DNA of 49,058 nt from NCBI GenBank assembly GCA_028708425.1, contig JAQVYY010000026.1, positions 1-49,058 of the forward strand, written 5' to 3'. Shown in pieces: positions 28,331-35,895 of this stretch; position 1 is the first letter of the stretch; every line of letters starts with the position of its first letter. The notes below the pieces were generated by a model. That model did no database searches and was not told the DNA's origin. It was given only the letters and a program-made list of their open reading frames with translations. The position numbers and the translations under genes are program-made. This DNA comes from Bacteroidales bacterium (GTDB lineage: Bacteria > Bacteroidota > Bacteroidia > Bacteroidales > Tenuifilaceae).

Positions 28331-29418
28331 AAAAGTTAAAATTAAAGATTTTAGACGTTTACATAATCCGAAAATTTATTGGGACCTATTTTTATGCCAT
28401 TGTGCTGATAATTGGCATTGCTGTTATTTTCGATTTGGCAGAAAAAATGGACGATTTTGTATCGAAAGGGGTTACCCTAAAAGAAATCGTTTTCGACTAT
28501 TACCTCAACTTTATACCATACTTTGCCAACCTATTTAGCTCCCTTTTCACGTTCATCGCCGTGATATTCTTTACATCAAAAATGGCCTACAACACCGAAA
28601 TAGTAGCCATCCTAAGCAGTGGCGTTTCCTTTAAACGAATTATGTTCCCCTATTTTGTATCGGCAACAATAATAGCCGTTTTCTCATTCCTACTTACCAG
28701 CTTTGTAATTCCCCCCGCAAACGAAATTCGACTACAATTCGAAAACAACTACACTAAACGCAAGGTTAGGAATACCAGCAGGAATATCCACCGACAGGTA
28801 CGCCCTGGCATCTACATATACATGCACTCATACAATTCCTACAACAATATGGGGCAACAGTTTTCAATTGAACACATTGTTGATGGGGAGCTAAAATCGA
28901 AACTAATTAGCGACTACGTAAAATGGGATACAACCATAAACAAATGGGTAGCACATAATTACCATATTAGAGAGTTTACCGAGAAAGGAGAGGAAATCTC
29001 ATTTGGTGAAACAATTGACACCACCATATACCTATATCCATCAGATTTTACCCAAAGATTAAATATTGTTGAAACAATGAACATGTTTGAACTAAACGAA
29101 TTTATTGAGGATCAAAAAATGCAGGGTACCGAAAATGTTGACTTTTATCTTATAGAAAAATACAACCGATTTGCCAATCCCTTTTCAACGTTTATTCTTA
29201 CAGTAATTGGGGTAGCCCTTTCATCGCGTAAAGTACGTGGGGGTATTGGTTTACACATAGGCATTGGTTTGGCACTCAGCTTCACTTACATTCTATTTAT
29301 GCGATTCTCTACCATGTTCTCGGTAGGTGGAAGCATCCCCCCGCTTGTTGCTGTTTGGATTCCGAATATACTTTACACAATAATCGCAATATTTTTATAC
29401 AGGTTAGCACCAAAATAA
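28327..29418 (+). CDS. LPS export ABC permease, LptF/LptG family
   Basis: 363 residues from the ATG that overlaps the tgt stop codon; the frame extends 13 codons upstream but only inside tgt. Six membrane helices are expected: three near the N-terminus (about 17-40, 50-75, 90-120) and three near the C-terminus (about 265-362), with a periplasmic beta-jellyroll of the LptA type between them (roughly 130-250). LptF and LptG with LptB extract LPS from the inner membrane. Which of the two paralogues this is cannot be told. Confidence 0.9.
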   Translation: MKKLKLKILDVYIIRKFIGTYFYAIVLIIGIAVIFDLAEKMDDFVSKGVTLKEIVFDYYLNFIPYFANLFSSLFTFIAVIFFTSKMAYNTEIVAILSSGVSFKRIMFPYFVSATIIAVFSFLLTSFVIPPANEIRLQFENNYTKRKVRNTSRNIHRQVRPGIYIYMHSYNSYNNMGQQFSIEHIVDGELKSKLISDYVKWDTTINKWVAHNYHIREFTEKGEEISFGETIDTTIYLYPSDFTQRLNIVETMNMFELNEFIEDQKMQGTENVDFYLIEKYNRFANPFSTFILTVIGVALSSRKVRGGIGLHIGIGLALSFTYILFMRFSTMFSVGGSIPPLVAVWIPNILYTIIAIFLYRLAPK

Positions 29419-29432
29419 CCTTTACTACGGCT

Positions 29433-29476
29433 TTAGCCCCAATTCCTTTCATCGTTAGTTAATTTGATGAAGAGTG
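29433..29476 (+). repeat. Degenerate TTAACCC element overlapping thpR
   Basis: A decayed copy in + orientation: AGCCCCAATT then TTTGATGAAGAGTGCGGTTT. It covers the gap between convergent genes and the last codons of thpR. Confidence 0.65.
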
Positions 29477-30031
29477 CGGTTTGAGTAAATGCCATAAAAC
29501 GGGTGAATACCGTGCGCCCTTGGGGTTAAGTTCACTTTTATATAGTATAATCCTATCAACATGAACCTGCCAACGGATTTTATCGTTGAAACTTTTTAGC
29601 ACCTGCGAAAATTCATTAAAAACACTTACACCTTTTATTCTTGCCAGGGTGATATGCGGATTAAACCCTTGGTTACTAACACAAAAACCATTTTTGGTTG
29701 CAAAATTTGAAATCTTATCCTGTATAAGATTTAGCTCCTCATTGGGTTCTGTTCCCAGCCACAGAACCTTTGGTTTATTTTTTTGTCCAAAAAAACCCAG
29801 GTCCTTAATAGATAAATCGAAAGAATTAATCGCCGAAGCTAAATCCTGTAAAAACAGGTTTAACCCAGCTACAAACGCTGGGGAGCTCTCCCCAAAAAAG
29901 AAAAGCGTTAGGTGAAGTCCATACCAATCAACCCATTTTATCGATTGGTTGGCCATACTCAATTTAACTGCTTCGAGCAGGGCGTATTGCTCGTCCTTTA
30001 GAGGTATCTTTATGGCAGCAAATGTTCTCAT
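29459..30031 (-). CDS. thpR: RNA 2',3'-cyclic phosphodiesterase (2'-5' RNA ligase family)
   Basis: 190 residues of the 2H phosphoesterase family with both catalytic HxT motifs: HLTL (His40-Thr42) and HITL (His126-Thr128). It opens 2',3'-cyclic phosphates or joins tRNA halves in vitro; the physiological role is unclear. The last nine or so codons (LKPHSSSN) are encoded by the right arm of a decayed TTAACCC element, which also supplies the TAA stop, so the C-terminal tail has been replaced or extended by the repeat. Confidence 0.9.
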   Translation of the reverse strand: MRTFAAIKIPLKDEQYALLEAVKLSMANQSIKWVDWYGLHLTLFFFGESSPAFVAGLNLFLQDLASAINSFDLSIKDLGFFGQKNKPKVLWLGTEPNEELNLIQDKISNFATKNGFCVSNQGFNPHITLARIKGVSVFNEFSQVLKSFNDKIRWQVHVDRIILYKSELNPKGARYSPVLWHLLKPHSSSN

Positions 30032-30047
30032 ATCACAACTGGTAATA

Positions 30048-30080
30048 TTTGGTAAAACTTAACAAAATTTACTATATTTA
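30048..30080 (+). promoter_or_regulatory. Putative promoter of elbB
   Basis: TTTG (30048-30051) and TATATTTA (30073-30080), 21 bp apart, close to the Bacteroidota TTTG/TAnnTTTG pattern. The start codon follows 27 bp downstream. Confidence 0.5.
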
Positions 30081-30107
30081 GGGTTATAACCTAAAAAACA
30101 ATAAACA

Positions 30108-30767
30108 ATGACAAAAGAAAAGAAAAAATTTGCTGTAGTAATAGCTGGATGCGGGGTTTACGATGGTGCCGAAATTCACGAAGCAACCATGGCCCTTTAT
30201 GCTATTGTTCAGCAGGGTGCTACATATCAAATATTTGCACCTAATATCGATCAACATCACGTAATTAACCACATTACGGGCGAGGAGATGAACGAAAAGC
30301 GAAATGTGCTTGTTGAGGCAGCACGAATCGCCAGAGGAAAAATATTGCCGCTTTCCGATTTTAAGGCATCTGATTACGATGCGCTAATCTTTCCGGGAGG
30401 ATTTGGAGTAGCAAAAAACCTATGTACATTTGCTTTTGATGGTGCAAATTGCAAGGTTAACCCCGAGGTTGAGCGGGTAATTACAGAAACTCATCGAGCA
30501 AAAAAACCCGTTGGGGCTTTATGTATCTCACCAGTTTTATTGGCCAAGGTTATTAAGGGCTCAGTGGTAACCATTGGGCACGACAAAACAACATCAGAAG
30601 CAATAGAATCATTTGGTGCAAAGCATAAAACCACAACCCATGGCGAAGTAGCAGTTGACAACGAAAACCTGCTTTTTACAACACCCTGCTACATGCTCGA
30701 TGCAACCATAGTAGATATAGCAAACGGAGCAATGGCTATTGTTAAGGAAATGCTCAAAAACGTTTAG
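30108..30767 (+). CDS. elbB: Isoprenoid biosynthesis glyoxalase ElbB
   Basis: 219 residues of the DJ-1/PfpI glutaminase-like superfamily. AGCGVYDGAEIHEA (14-27) and the FPGGFGVAKNL segment are the ElbB signature. The nucleophilic-elbow Cys is in GALCISPVLLAK near residue 139. ElbB has weak glyoxalase activity in E. coli and was linked to isoprenoid levels; its true substrate is not established. A single-gene unit facing a convergent DUF4294 gene. Confidence 0.92.
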   Translation: MTKEKKKFAVVIAGCGVYDGAEIHEATMALYAIVQQGATYQIFAPNIDQHHVINHITGEEMNEKRNVLVEAARIARGKILPLSDFKASDYDALIFPGGFGVAKNLCTFAFDGANCKVNPEVERVITETHRAKKPVGALCISPVLLAKVIKGSVVTIGHDKTTSEAIESFGAKHKTTTHGEVAVDNENLLFTTPCYMLDATIVDIANGAMAIVKEMLKNV

Positions 30768-30795
30768 CTTCCGAAAAATAAAAAGATGCCGTTAC

Positions 30796-30944
30796 TAGCC
30801 CCCAATTATTCACCCGAATAATTGGGGGTTTCGCCAGCGACCAAGTCTCACAACCAATTTTGTTGCCCAACACTGGGCTCAACTATGTTGGGGTACCCGC
30901 ATTTGCATTCATCTTTTACAAATTTGATGAATAATGCGGGCTAA
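30796..30944 (+). repeat. TTAACCC element, full copy with covarying stem
   Basis: Begins TAGCCCCCAATTATTC and ends AATGCGGGCTAA. The left stem has gained a base pair (CCCCCAATTATT with AATAATTGGGGG), and the outer ends read TAGCCC/GGGCTA in place of TAACCC/GGGTTA. Both changes keep pairing. It lies between convergent elbB and the DUF4294 gene. Confidence 0.94.
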
Positions 30945-30955
30945 CGGTGTCTCTT

Positions 30956-31570
30956 TTAAAGTAATCCGTGCTCATATAGAATAATAAGCTCATTAAGAAT
31001 TTTATCTTCCTTAACCTCGTCAAACTCGGTTTTAAGATTCGACCCAAACATTCTGGCCACCAGCTGCCAAAAGCCAGCAGAAAAGCCACCTTTCAAATCC
31101 CTTATTACGCTATAGGTAGTTTTTCCAACCTCCCTATCGATTAGCTTAATAAGCAACCTTCCCTGCGAAATTGTTAGCTTAACCAATTTTCCTTCAAACT
31201 CGTCTCGTAACTCCTTCTCAATCTTATTTATATATGCTTTGCGTTCGATATCGGTATTTAACGTTCTGTAATGCGTTTCCATTTCCGAAATTTTGTACTT
31301 GGCAATCTGTGCATAGGGATAAACGACCTTTAAATTACGAACCATTCGTCTATAATGTCTATAATCCCGCTTAGTCGCAAATTTTCGCTCAGGGAAAACT
31401 ACAATCTGAGGAATTAACACATTAGGTATAGTATCCCCGTCAATTATTGTTATGGGAACAAAAGTAATCCCATCTTTTTCTATTGGTCTCGTCTGCGCAT
31501 CTACTTTACTTGAGAAAAGCAATCCAAGTAACGTGAAAAGAATAAGATTTCGAACAGTAAAAAATTTCAT
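30956..31570 (-). CDS. DUF4294 family exported protein
   Basis: 204 residues with an N-terminal signal peptide (about 1-25, ending VDAQ). The core (VVFPERKFATKRDYRHYRR then LVRNLK-like VRNLKVVYPYAQIAKYKISE) matches the DUF4294 family, which is restricted to Bacteroidota as far as I know. No catalytic motif is evident; it is helical and basic. Function unknown. Start ATG at 31570 with AGTGAAT just upstream. Confidence 0.82.
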   Translation of the reverse strand: MKFFTVRNLILFTLLGLLFSSKVDAQTRPIEKDGITFVPITIIDGDTIPNVLIPQIVVFPERKFATKRDYRHYRRMVRNLKVVYPYAQIAKYKISEMETHYRTLNTDIERKAYINKIEKELRDEFEGKLVKLTISQGRLLIKLIDREVGKTTYSVIRDLKGGFSAGFWQLVARMFGSNLKTEFDEVKEDKILNELIILYEHGLL

Positions 31571-31591
31571 AGTAATTCACTCCTGGTTTTT

Positions 31592-31639
31592 AAACCAATG
31601 CACTCATCTTAAACAAATTTGATGAATAATGCGGGTTAA
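31592..31639 (+). repeat. TTAACCC element, right arm only
   Basis: ACTCATCTTAAACAAATTTG followed by ATGAATAATGCGGGTTAA. The left and central parts are absent. It lies at the start side of the DUF4294 gene. Confidence 0.75.
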
Positions 31640-31746
31640 AGTATGTTTTATCAAAAAAGGGTTCTAATATTATTACCATAATACAATAATTATGCCCAAT
31701 TTTAAGATTTTAAAACACTATTGTCCAGTAAAAATAAAGCTAAACA

Positions 31747-31940
31747 TTATAGATTCTTCACTTCACTGCGTTTCGCTCTGAAACGTATGTTCGACAAAAC
31801 CGTTGAAAATAGAAATGGCTTTGTCAATGACAAATGTTTAGTTTTTAGGGGAGGGCTTGGCTAGCGGCTTCGCCGCTAGCCAAGCCCTCCCAAATACAAC
31901 TCAACGCCCTGTCATTCCGACCGTAAGGAGGAATCTATAA
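31747..31940. repeat. 194-bp inverted-repeat element with central hairpin
   Basis: Ends are a perfect 10-bp inverted repeat, TTATAGATTC (31747-31756) and GAATCTATAA (31931-31940). The right end also carries TGTCATTCCGACCGTAAGGA, resembling a widespread intergenic repeat of the form GTCATTCCG...GAGGAATCT. In the middle is a perfect 20-bp stem (31849-31868 with 31872-31891, loop TTC) that is far more GC-rich than its surroundings. There is no coding capacity. It fits a MITE-like or REP-like non-autonomous element. Confidence 0.7.
31849..31891. repeat. Perfect 20-bp-stem hairpin
   Basis: The arms start GGAGGGCTTGGCTAGCGGC and close over a TTC loop with no mismatch. No U-tract follows on either strand, so it is not a typical terminator, although the strong stem could stall polymerase or replication. 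Confidence 0.9.
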
Positions 31941-32002
31941 ATATTAACCGGACACCAATGATTTTAAAACAAACATTATCTATCTAACTAAAACCCAAAG
32001 TT

Positions 32003-32512
32003 ATGGAAACAATTGAAACTAAACTAACTAAACAAACCGAATATGCTGGTTTTTGGCTTCGCTTTGCAGCCTATATTATTGACTCGCTAGTTGTAAAAAC
32101 AATATCATCTATAATTGCCATCCCCATTATTGTTATTATAGCATTTATTGCAATTGGGATGGATAATATCTCCAACTCTATTGATATACTTACAAATAGC
32201 AACCTGCTAAAAATAAGCTTAATTATTGGGAGCGTATCCATCCTTTCGCTATTCAATATTGCCGCATGCTGGCTATACTACGCTCTGTTTGAATCATCAA
32301 AAAATGGAGGCACACTTGGAAAAATGGCGGTTGGTATTAAGGTAACCGACCTGAATGGCGATAGAATCTCGTTTACTCGGGCCACTGGTCGGTATTTTGG
32401 TCGCATTATAACAAACCTAACCTTGCTAATTGGATATATCATGGCTGGTTTTACCGATAGGAAACAAGCTCTTCATGATATGATTGCCAGCTGCCTTGTG
32501 GTAAAAAAGTGA
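32003..32512 (+). CDS. RDD family membrane protein
   Basis: 169 residues. The N-terminal segment AGFWLRFAAYIIDSLVV has the Arg and Asp that name the family. Three or four membrane helices are seen at about 20-50, 68-95 and 130-155, and the C-terminal KQALHDMIASCLVVKK is typical. RDD proteins are poorly characterised; a few are proposed to move ions or osmolytes. Monocistronic by position. Confidence 0.88.
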   Translation: METIETKLTKQTEYAGFWLRFAAYIIDSLVVKTISSIIAIPIIVIIAFIAIGMDNISNSIDILTNSNLLKISLIIGSVSILSLFNIAACWLYYALFESSKNGGTLGKMAVGIKVTDLNGDRISFTRATGRYFGRIITNLTLLIGYIMAGFTDRKQALHDMIASCLVVKK

Positions 32513-32985
32513 TGGTAGCAACTACGAAAAAATTACAAAAACACCGTTCCCTGAATAAATAACAACGTTTACCTTAATGCCAAACACAAGAGTGAAAATC
32601 AACTAATTATTACAAAACCGTAGTCGGTAAATACGGATTTAGGCTAACCCACAATTGCATTCATCTTTAACAAATTTGAAGAATAATGCAGGTTAAAATA
32701 AGAGCTTGCTTTTTTTTAAACACAACATATATTTACTTGTACTTACCGCCCGATTTGTTGGTTGCGGTTACCTCAATTTAATTCCCCCGTCCCTATTAGA
32801 GCGTCTATAAAAAATTATATCTTTGTGCCAATGCTAAGGGGTACGTTTTGTAATTTATTTCCTATAAGCACACAAAAAGGTTTACCCCCATTAACGATAA
32901 ATGAAGTATTTTTTGTTTCACTAAACAACTGTACAGCAAGCCAAATGCTACTGCACCAAAATCAGCATTTACTATTAAAACCTAA
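32513..32985. other. Intergenic stretch with a repeat remnant
   Basis: No gene that I can support. A 91-residue reading frame (32762-33037) overlaps the DUF454 start but has no domain-like sequence. Besides the right-arm remnant of the TTAACCC element at 32644-32696 there is only a small CCGTA/TACGG hairpin near 32627-32645. Confidence 0.5.
32644..32696 (+). repeat. TTAACCC element, right arm only
   Basis: CTAACCCACAATTGCATTCA followed by the usual loop and AAGAATAATGCAGGTTAAA. Left arm and middle are missing. Confidence 0.78.
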
Positions 32986-33036
32986 ATCGCAATCAAACCA
33001 AAAAAGCCTAAAAATCGTTATATACGCATCCTGCTG

Positions 33037-33396
33037 ATGGCTGCTGGCATTATATCCGTTGGTCTCGGCATTATTGGTATTGTGGTTCCAATACTTCCCA
33101 CCACGCCCTTCCTTCTTCTCGCTGCGTACCTTTTTGTACGCAGCTCATCCCGCTTATATCGCTGGCTACTTACACACAAAATACTAGGAAACTATATTAG
33201 GAACTACATACAACATAAATCAATAGACCGTAATATAAAGATATTTACCCTTATTCTTCTGTGGGGAACAATACTGCTGAGCGTTTACCTAACAGGAGAT
33301 ACTCCCTGGGTACAAGCCCTGCTTATTGCAATTGCCGTTGGGGTATCAATACATATACTAACCCTAAATACCACCCCAAAGCATAAAAAGAATTAG
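33037..33396 (+). CDS. DUF454 (YbaN-like) inner-membrane protein
   Basis: 119 residues from the ATG at 33037. GLGIIGIVVPILPTTPFLLL followed by AAYLFVRSSSRLYRWLLTH is the DUF454/YbaN signature; two or three membrane helices at about 3-32 and 78-110. Function unknown. The same frame is open upstream to 32986 and encodes a Lys/Arg-rich lead-in (KKPKNRYIRILL) like the normal family N-terminus, but that extension has no ATG, GTG or TTG. Either the protein starts at 33037 with a clipped N-terminus, or the A-run at 33000-33005 hides a frameshift. The TAG stop lies inside a repeat copy. Confidence 0.82.
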   Translation: MAAGIISVGLGIIGIVVPILPTTPFLLLAAYLFVRSSSRLYRWLLTHKILGNYIRNYIQHKSIDRNIKIFTLILLWGTILLSVYLTGDTPWVQALLIAIAVGVSIHILTLNTTPKHKKN

Positions 33397-33540
33397 CCCA
33401 AATTATTCATTCGAATAATTGCTGTTTCCGACAGCGACAAAGTTTCGCAACCAATTTTGTTACCGAAATTGAGCTCAACTAGGTCGGGGTAACCCGCATT
33501 TGCATTGATCTTTAACAAATTTGATGAATAATGCGGGTTA
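33392..33540 (+). repeat. TTAACCC element, full copy supplying a stop codon
   Basis: Begins TTAGCCCAAATTATTC at the end of the DUF454 gene, whose TAG stop is bases 3-5 of the element. It ends GATGAATAATGCGGGTTA. The remaining gap to the arginine deiminase gene (33541-33728) has only its promoter motif. Confidence 0.93.
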
Positions 33541-33683
33541 GTGCTACTGGGCCAATATCTAATATACATAGTGGGAAAGCTTAAAAAATAAAAAATCGGC
33601 TATATTTACATCTTCAACATAAAAACAAGCACAACATGCCGCTTAACACTTTTAACAATTGATAGTTTTGTTCTAAAGGTGAT

Positions 33684-33691
33684 TATATTTG
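33684..33691 (+). promoter_or_regulatory. Putative promoter -7 motif for arcA
   Basis: TATATTTG fits TAnnTTTG, 37 bp before the start codon. A TTG at 33659-33661 is a possible -33 with 22-bp spacing. Confidence 0.42.
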
Positions 33692-33728
33692 TAACTCCAT
33701 ACAGAAAAATAATAACCAATAAAAATAT

Positions 33729-35000
33729 ATGCCTATGCGTGGCAAGATGAATGTTTGCGTTAATTCGGAAATTGGAGAGTTACAAGGTGTAATTCTTCAT
33801 ACCCCAAGCGAAGAGGTTGAAAATATGACTCCAGCTAATGCTCACAGAGCGCTATATAGTGATATTCTTAACCTGGATGTTGCCCAAAAAGAATACTCTC
33901 AGCTTAGCGGGGTATTATCAAAAATCACAAAAACGTTTCAGGTTTGCGACTTGCTTTCCGAGGTGATTAGTAAGCCCAATGCACGCGAGGACCTTATAAA
34001 AACAATTTGCAAACGCGAAAATGCGATGCATCTATACGATGAGCTAACAGCTATTTCACCAAAAGAATTAGGATTATTGCTAATTAAAGGGGTACCACTA
34101 ATAAAAGATACCCTAACCAATTTTTTAAGCAATGATCGATACGCCTTGCCCCCGTTATATAACTTCTACTTTACCCGCGATGCGTCTATGTCAATGTACA
34201 ACAAGGTGCTAATAGGTAAAATGGCAAGTTCGGTTCGTAATCGTGAGACAATTATAATGGAAGCCATTTTCAACCATTCAGACATTTTCGAAACTAGCAC
34301 CATGAACCCCATTGCAAGTGTAATGCAAGGTGATATTTCTATTGAAGGTGGCGATGTTCTTATTGCTCGCGACGATATCCTTTTAGTTGGTAACAGTACA
34401 AGAACCACATCTCAGGGCATCGACTTTATAATTAACCAAATATGTTCATCTAACCTTGGAAAAGAATTTCATGTAATTGTGCAGCAACTACCCTCTAAGC
34501 CCGAATCGTTCATCCATCTCGATATGGTTTTCACTTGTCTTGATGTTGATGCGTGTATGGTTTTTGAACCGGTAATCCTCAAGCCTAACAATTACCAAAC
34601 AATCTCAATTGCTATAGAAAATAACAAGGTAACGAAAATAAGGAATGTGAAAAACATACCTACAGCTCTTAAGGCTCTAGGAATGGATTTAAAACCAATT
34701 TCCTGTGGTGGAAGAAATGACATGTGGACACAGGAGCGGGAACAATGGCACAGCGGTGCCAACTTCTTTGCAGTTGGACCAGGAAAAGTGATTGGCTACG
34801 CTCGCAATACAAACACCCTTGAAGAGATGAATAAAAATGGGTTTAGTATAATCCCTGCTAAAGACGTTGTGAGCCATAAGGTAAACCTAAACGATCACAA
34901 TAAATATGTAATTACTCTCGACGGAAGCGAACTTGCTCGCGGTGGCGGTGGCGCTAGATGTATGACAATGCCCGTAAATAGAAAACCCGTAAATTGGTAG
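33729..35000 (+). CDS. arcA: Arginine deiminase
   Basis: 423 residues. It converts arginine to citrulline and ammonia. The catalytic set is visible: Asp151 (FTRD), Glu206 and Asp209 (EGGDV), His263 with Asp265 (IHLDM), and the nucleophilic Cys411 in GGGGARCMTM. GGRNDMWTQEREQW and NFFAVGPGKVIGYARN are family hallmarks. ATG codons also occur at residues 3 and 7; the first is used by default. The usual partners arcB, arcC and an arginine/ornithine antiporter are not adjacent, so a full ATP-yielding pathway cannot be claimed; an ammonia-generating or acid-protection role is possible. Confidence 0.95.
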   Translation: MPMRGKMNVCVNSEIGELQGVILHTPSEEVENMTPANAHRALYSDILNLDVAQKEYSQLSGVLSKITKTFQVCDLLSEVISKPNAREDLIKTICKRENAMHLYDELTAISPKELGLLLIKGVPLIKDTLTNFLSNDRYALPPLYNFYFTRDASMSMYNKVLIGKMASSVRNRETIIMEAIFNHSDIFETSTMNPIASVMQGDISIEGGDVLIARDDILLVGNSTRTTSQGIDFIINQICSSNLGKEFHVIVQQLPSKPESFIHLDMVFTCLDVDACMVFEPVILKPNNYQTISIAIENNKVTKIRNVKNIPTALKALGMDLKPISCGGRNDMWTQEREQWHSGANFFAVGPGKVIGYARNTNTLEEMNKNGFSIIPAKDVVSHKVNLNDHNKYVITLDGSELARGGGGARCMTMPVNRKPVNW

Positions 35001-35001
35001 G

Positions 35002-35169
35002 TAATCCCAATTATTCGTCCGAATAATTGCTATCTCCAACAGCGACAAGTGCTATCTCCAACAGCGACAAGGTTTCAGGACCAATTTAATTGCCCAACAT
35101 TGGGCTCGACTATATCAGGGTAACCCACATTATTCATCTTTACTAAATTTGATGAATAATGCGGGTTAA
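35002..35169 (+). repeat. TTAACCC element, full copy with internal duplication
   Basis: 168 bp. A 20-bp block, GCTATCTCCAACAGCGACAA, occurs twice (35029-35048 and 35051-35070), a 22-bp tandem step that lengthens this copy. The element starts 2 bp after the arcA stop and ends GATGAATAATGCGGGTTAA. Confidence 0.93.
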
Positions 35170-35239
35170 CTAGAAAAAGAGTTTAACTTGTAGTTCAATC
35201 GAAATATAAAATTTGCACCCCCTTTAATATATAGTATCA

Positions 35240-35785
35240 GTGGTAAATAGAGCCCGAAAATTACGGATGGAAGAGTTGAAACGCAAATCAATTGAAGAAT
35301 TTGAAAAATCGAAAAAGCTATCGGTTACAATTATTCTTGATAATGTTCGAAGCTTGAATAATATCGGCTCTATATTCAGAACATGTGATGCGCTAAGTAT
35401 CGAAAAAATAATTATTTGTGGCATCTCGGCCACCCCACCAAATGCCGAAATACACAAAACCGCACTAGGTGCCGAAAATTCTGTTACCTGGGAATATTAC
35501 CAAAATACCTGCGATGCCATTAAACAACTAAAACTAGATGGGTATCTAGTTTATGCCTTGGAACAAACTACAAATAGTATAGATTTGAGAGTCTTTAATC
35601 CAAATAGTAACAGTAAACATGGCTTTGTGCTCGGAAACGAGCTAAAAGGGGTTTCGCAAGCAGCTATTAATATGTGTGATGGAGCATTAGAAATTCCTCA
35701 ATTCGGGACAAAACATTCATTTAACGTAGCCATTACAGCTGGTATAGTGCTATGGGATTATTTTTCGAAAGTTTACAAAGATTAA
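35240..35785 (+). CDS. TrmH/SpoU family RNA 2'-O-methyltransferase
   Basis: 181 residues, a SPOUT-fold methyltransferase with the trefoil knot at the C-terminus. LDNVRSLNNIGSIFRTCDA (motif 1), HGFVLGNELKGVS (motif 2) and IPQFGTKHSFNVAITAGIVL (motif 3) are clear. It probably methylates a ribose in tRNA or rRNA; the site is not predictable. The chosen start is a GTG at 35240, because MVNRARKLRMEELKRKS aligns with the usual RKLxMEEL N-terminus; an ATG at 35267 is the alternative. The TAA stop is inside a repeat arm. Confidence 0.9.
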   Translation: MVNRARKLRMEELKRKSIEEFEKSKKLSVTIILDNVRSLNNIGSIFRTCDALSIEKIIICGISATPPNAEIHKTALGAENSVTWEYYQNTCDAIKQLKLDGYLVYALEQTTNSIDLRVFNPNSNSKHGFVLGNELKGVSQAAINMCDGALEIPQFGTKHSFNVAITAGIVLWDYFSKVYKD

Positions 35786-35827
35786 CCCCAATTACTCATT
35801 CGAATAGTTGGGGATAATTGGGGTTAA
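35782..35827 (+). repeat. TTAACCC element, left arm with 13-bp inverted ends
   Basis: TTAACCCCAATTA (35782-35794) and TAATTGGGGTTAA (35815-35827) form a perfect 13-bp inverted repeat around the left-arm hairpin. The middle and right arm are gone. Bases 2-4 are the TAA stop of the methyltransferase gene. Confidence 0.8.
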
Positions 35828-35844
35828 ATTCGAAAAACTAAATA

Positions 35845-35878
35845 AAAAGGGGCGCTAAAAAGCGCCCATTTTATTTTT
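35845..35878. terminator. Bidirectional rho-independent terminator
   Basis: GGGCGCT (35850-35856), loop AAAA, AGCGCCC (35861-35867), with an A-run before and a T-rich run after. It can serve both convergent genes, the SpoU methyltransferase and the TPR lipoprotein. Confidence 0.85.
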
Positions 35879-35895
35879 ATCTGTGCATGTACCAC

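Noticed and set aside
32762-33037. 91-codon frame ending in TGATG with the DUF454 start
   Set aside because: The overlap looks like coupling, but the sequence has no protein-like pattern. Its last part may only be the out-of-frame N-terminus of the DUF454 protein.
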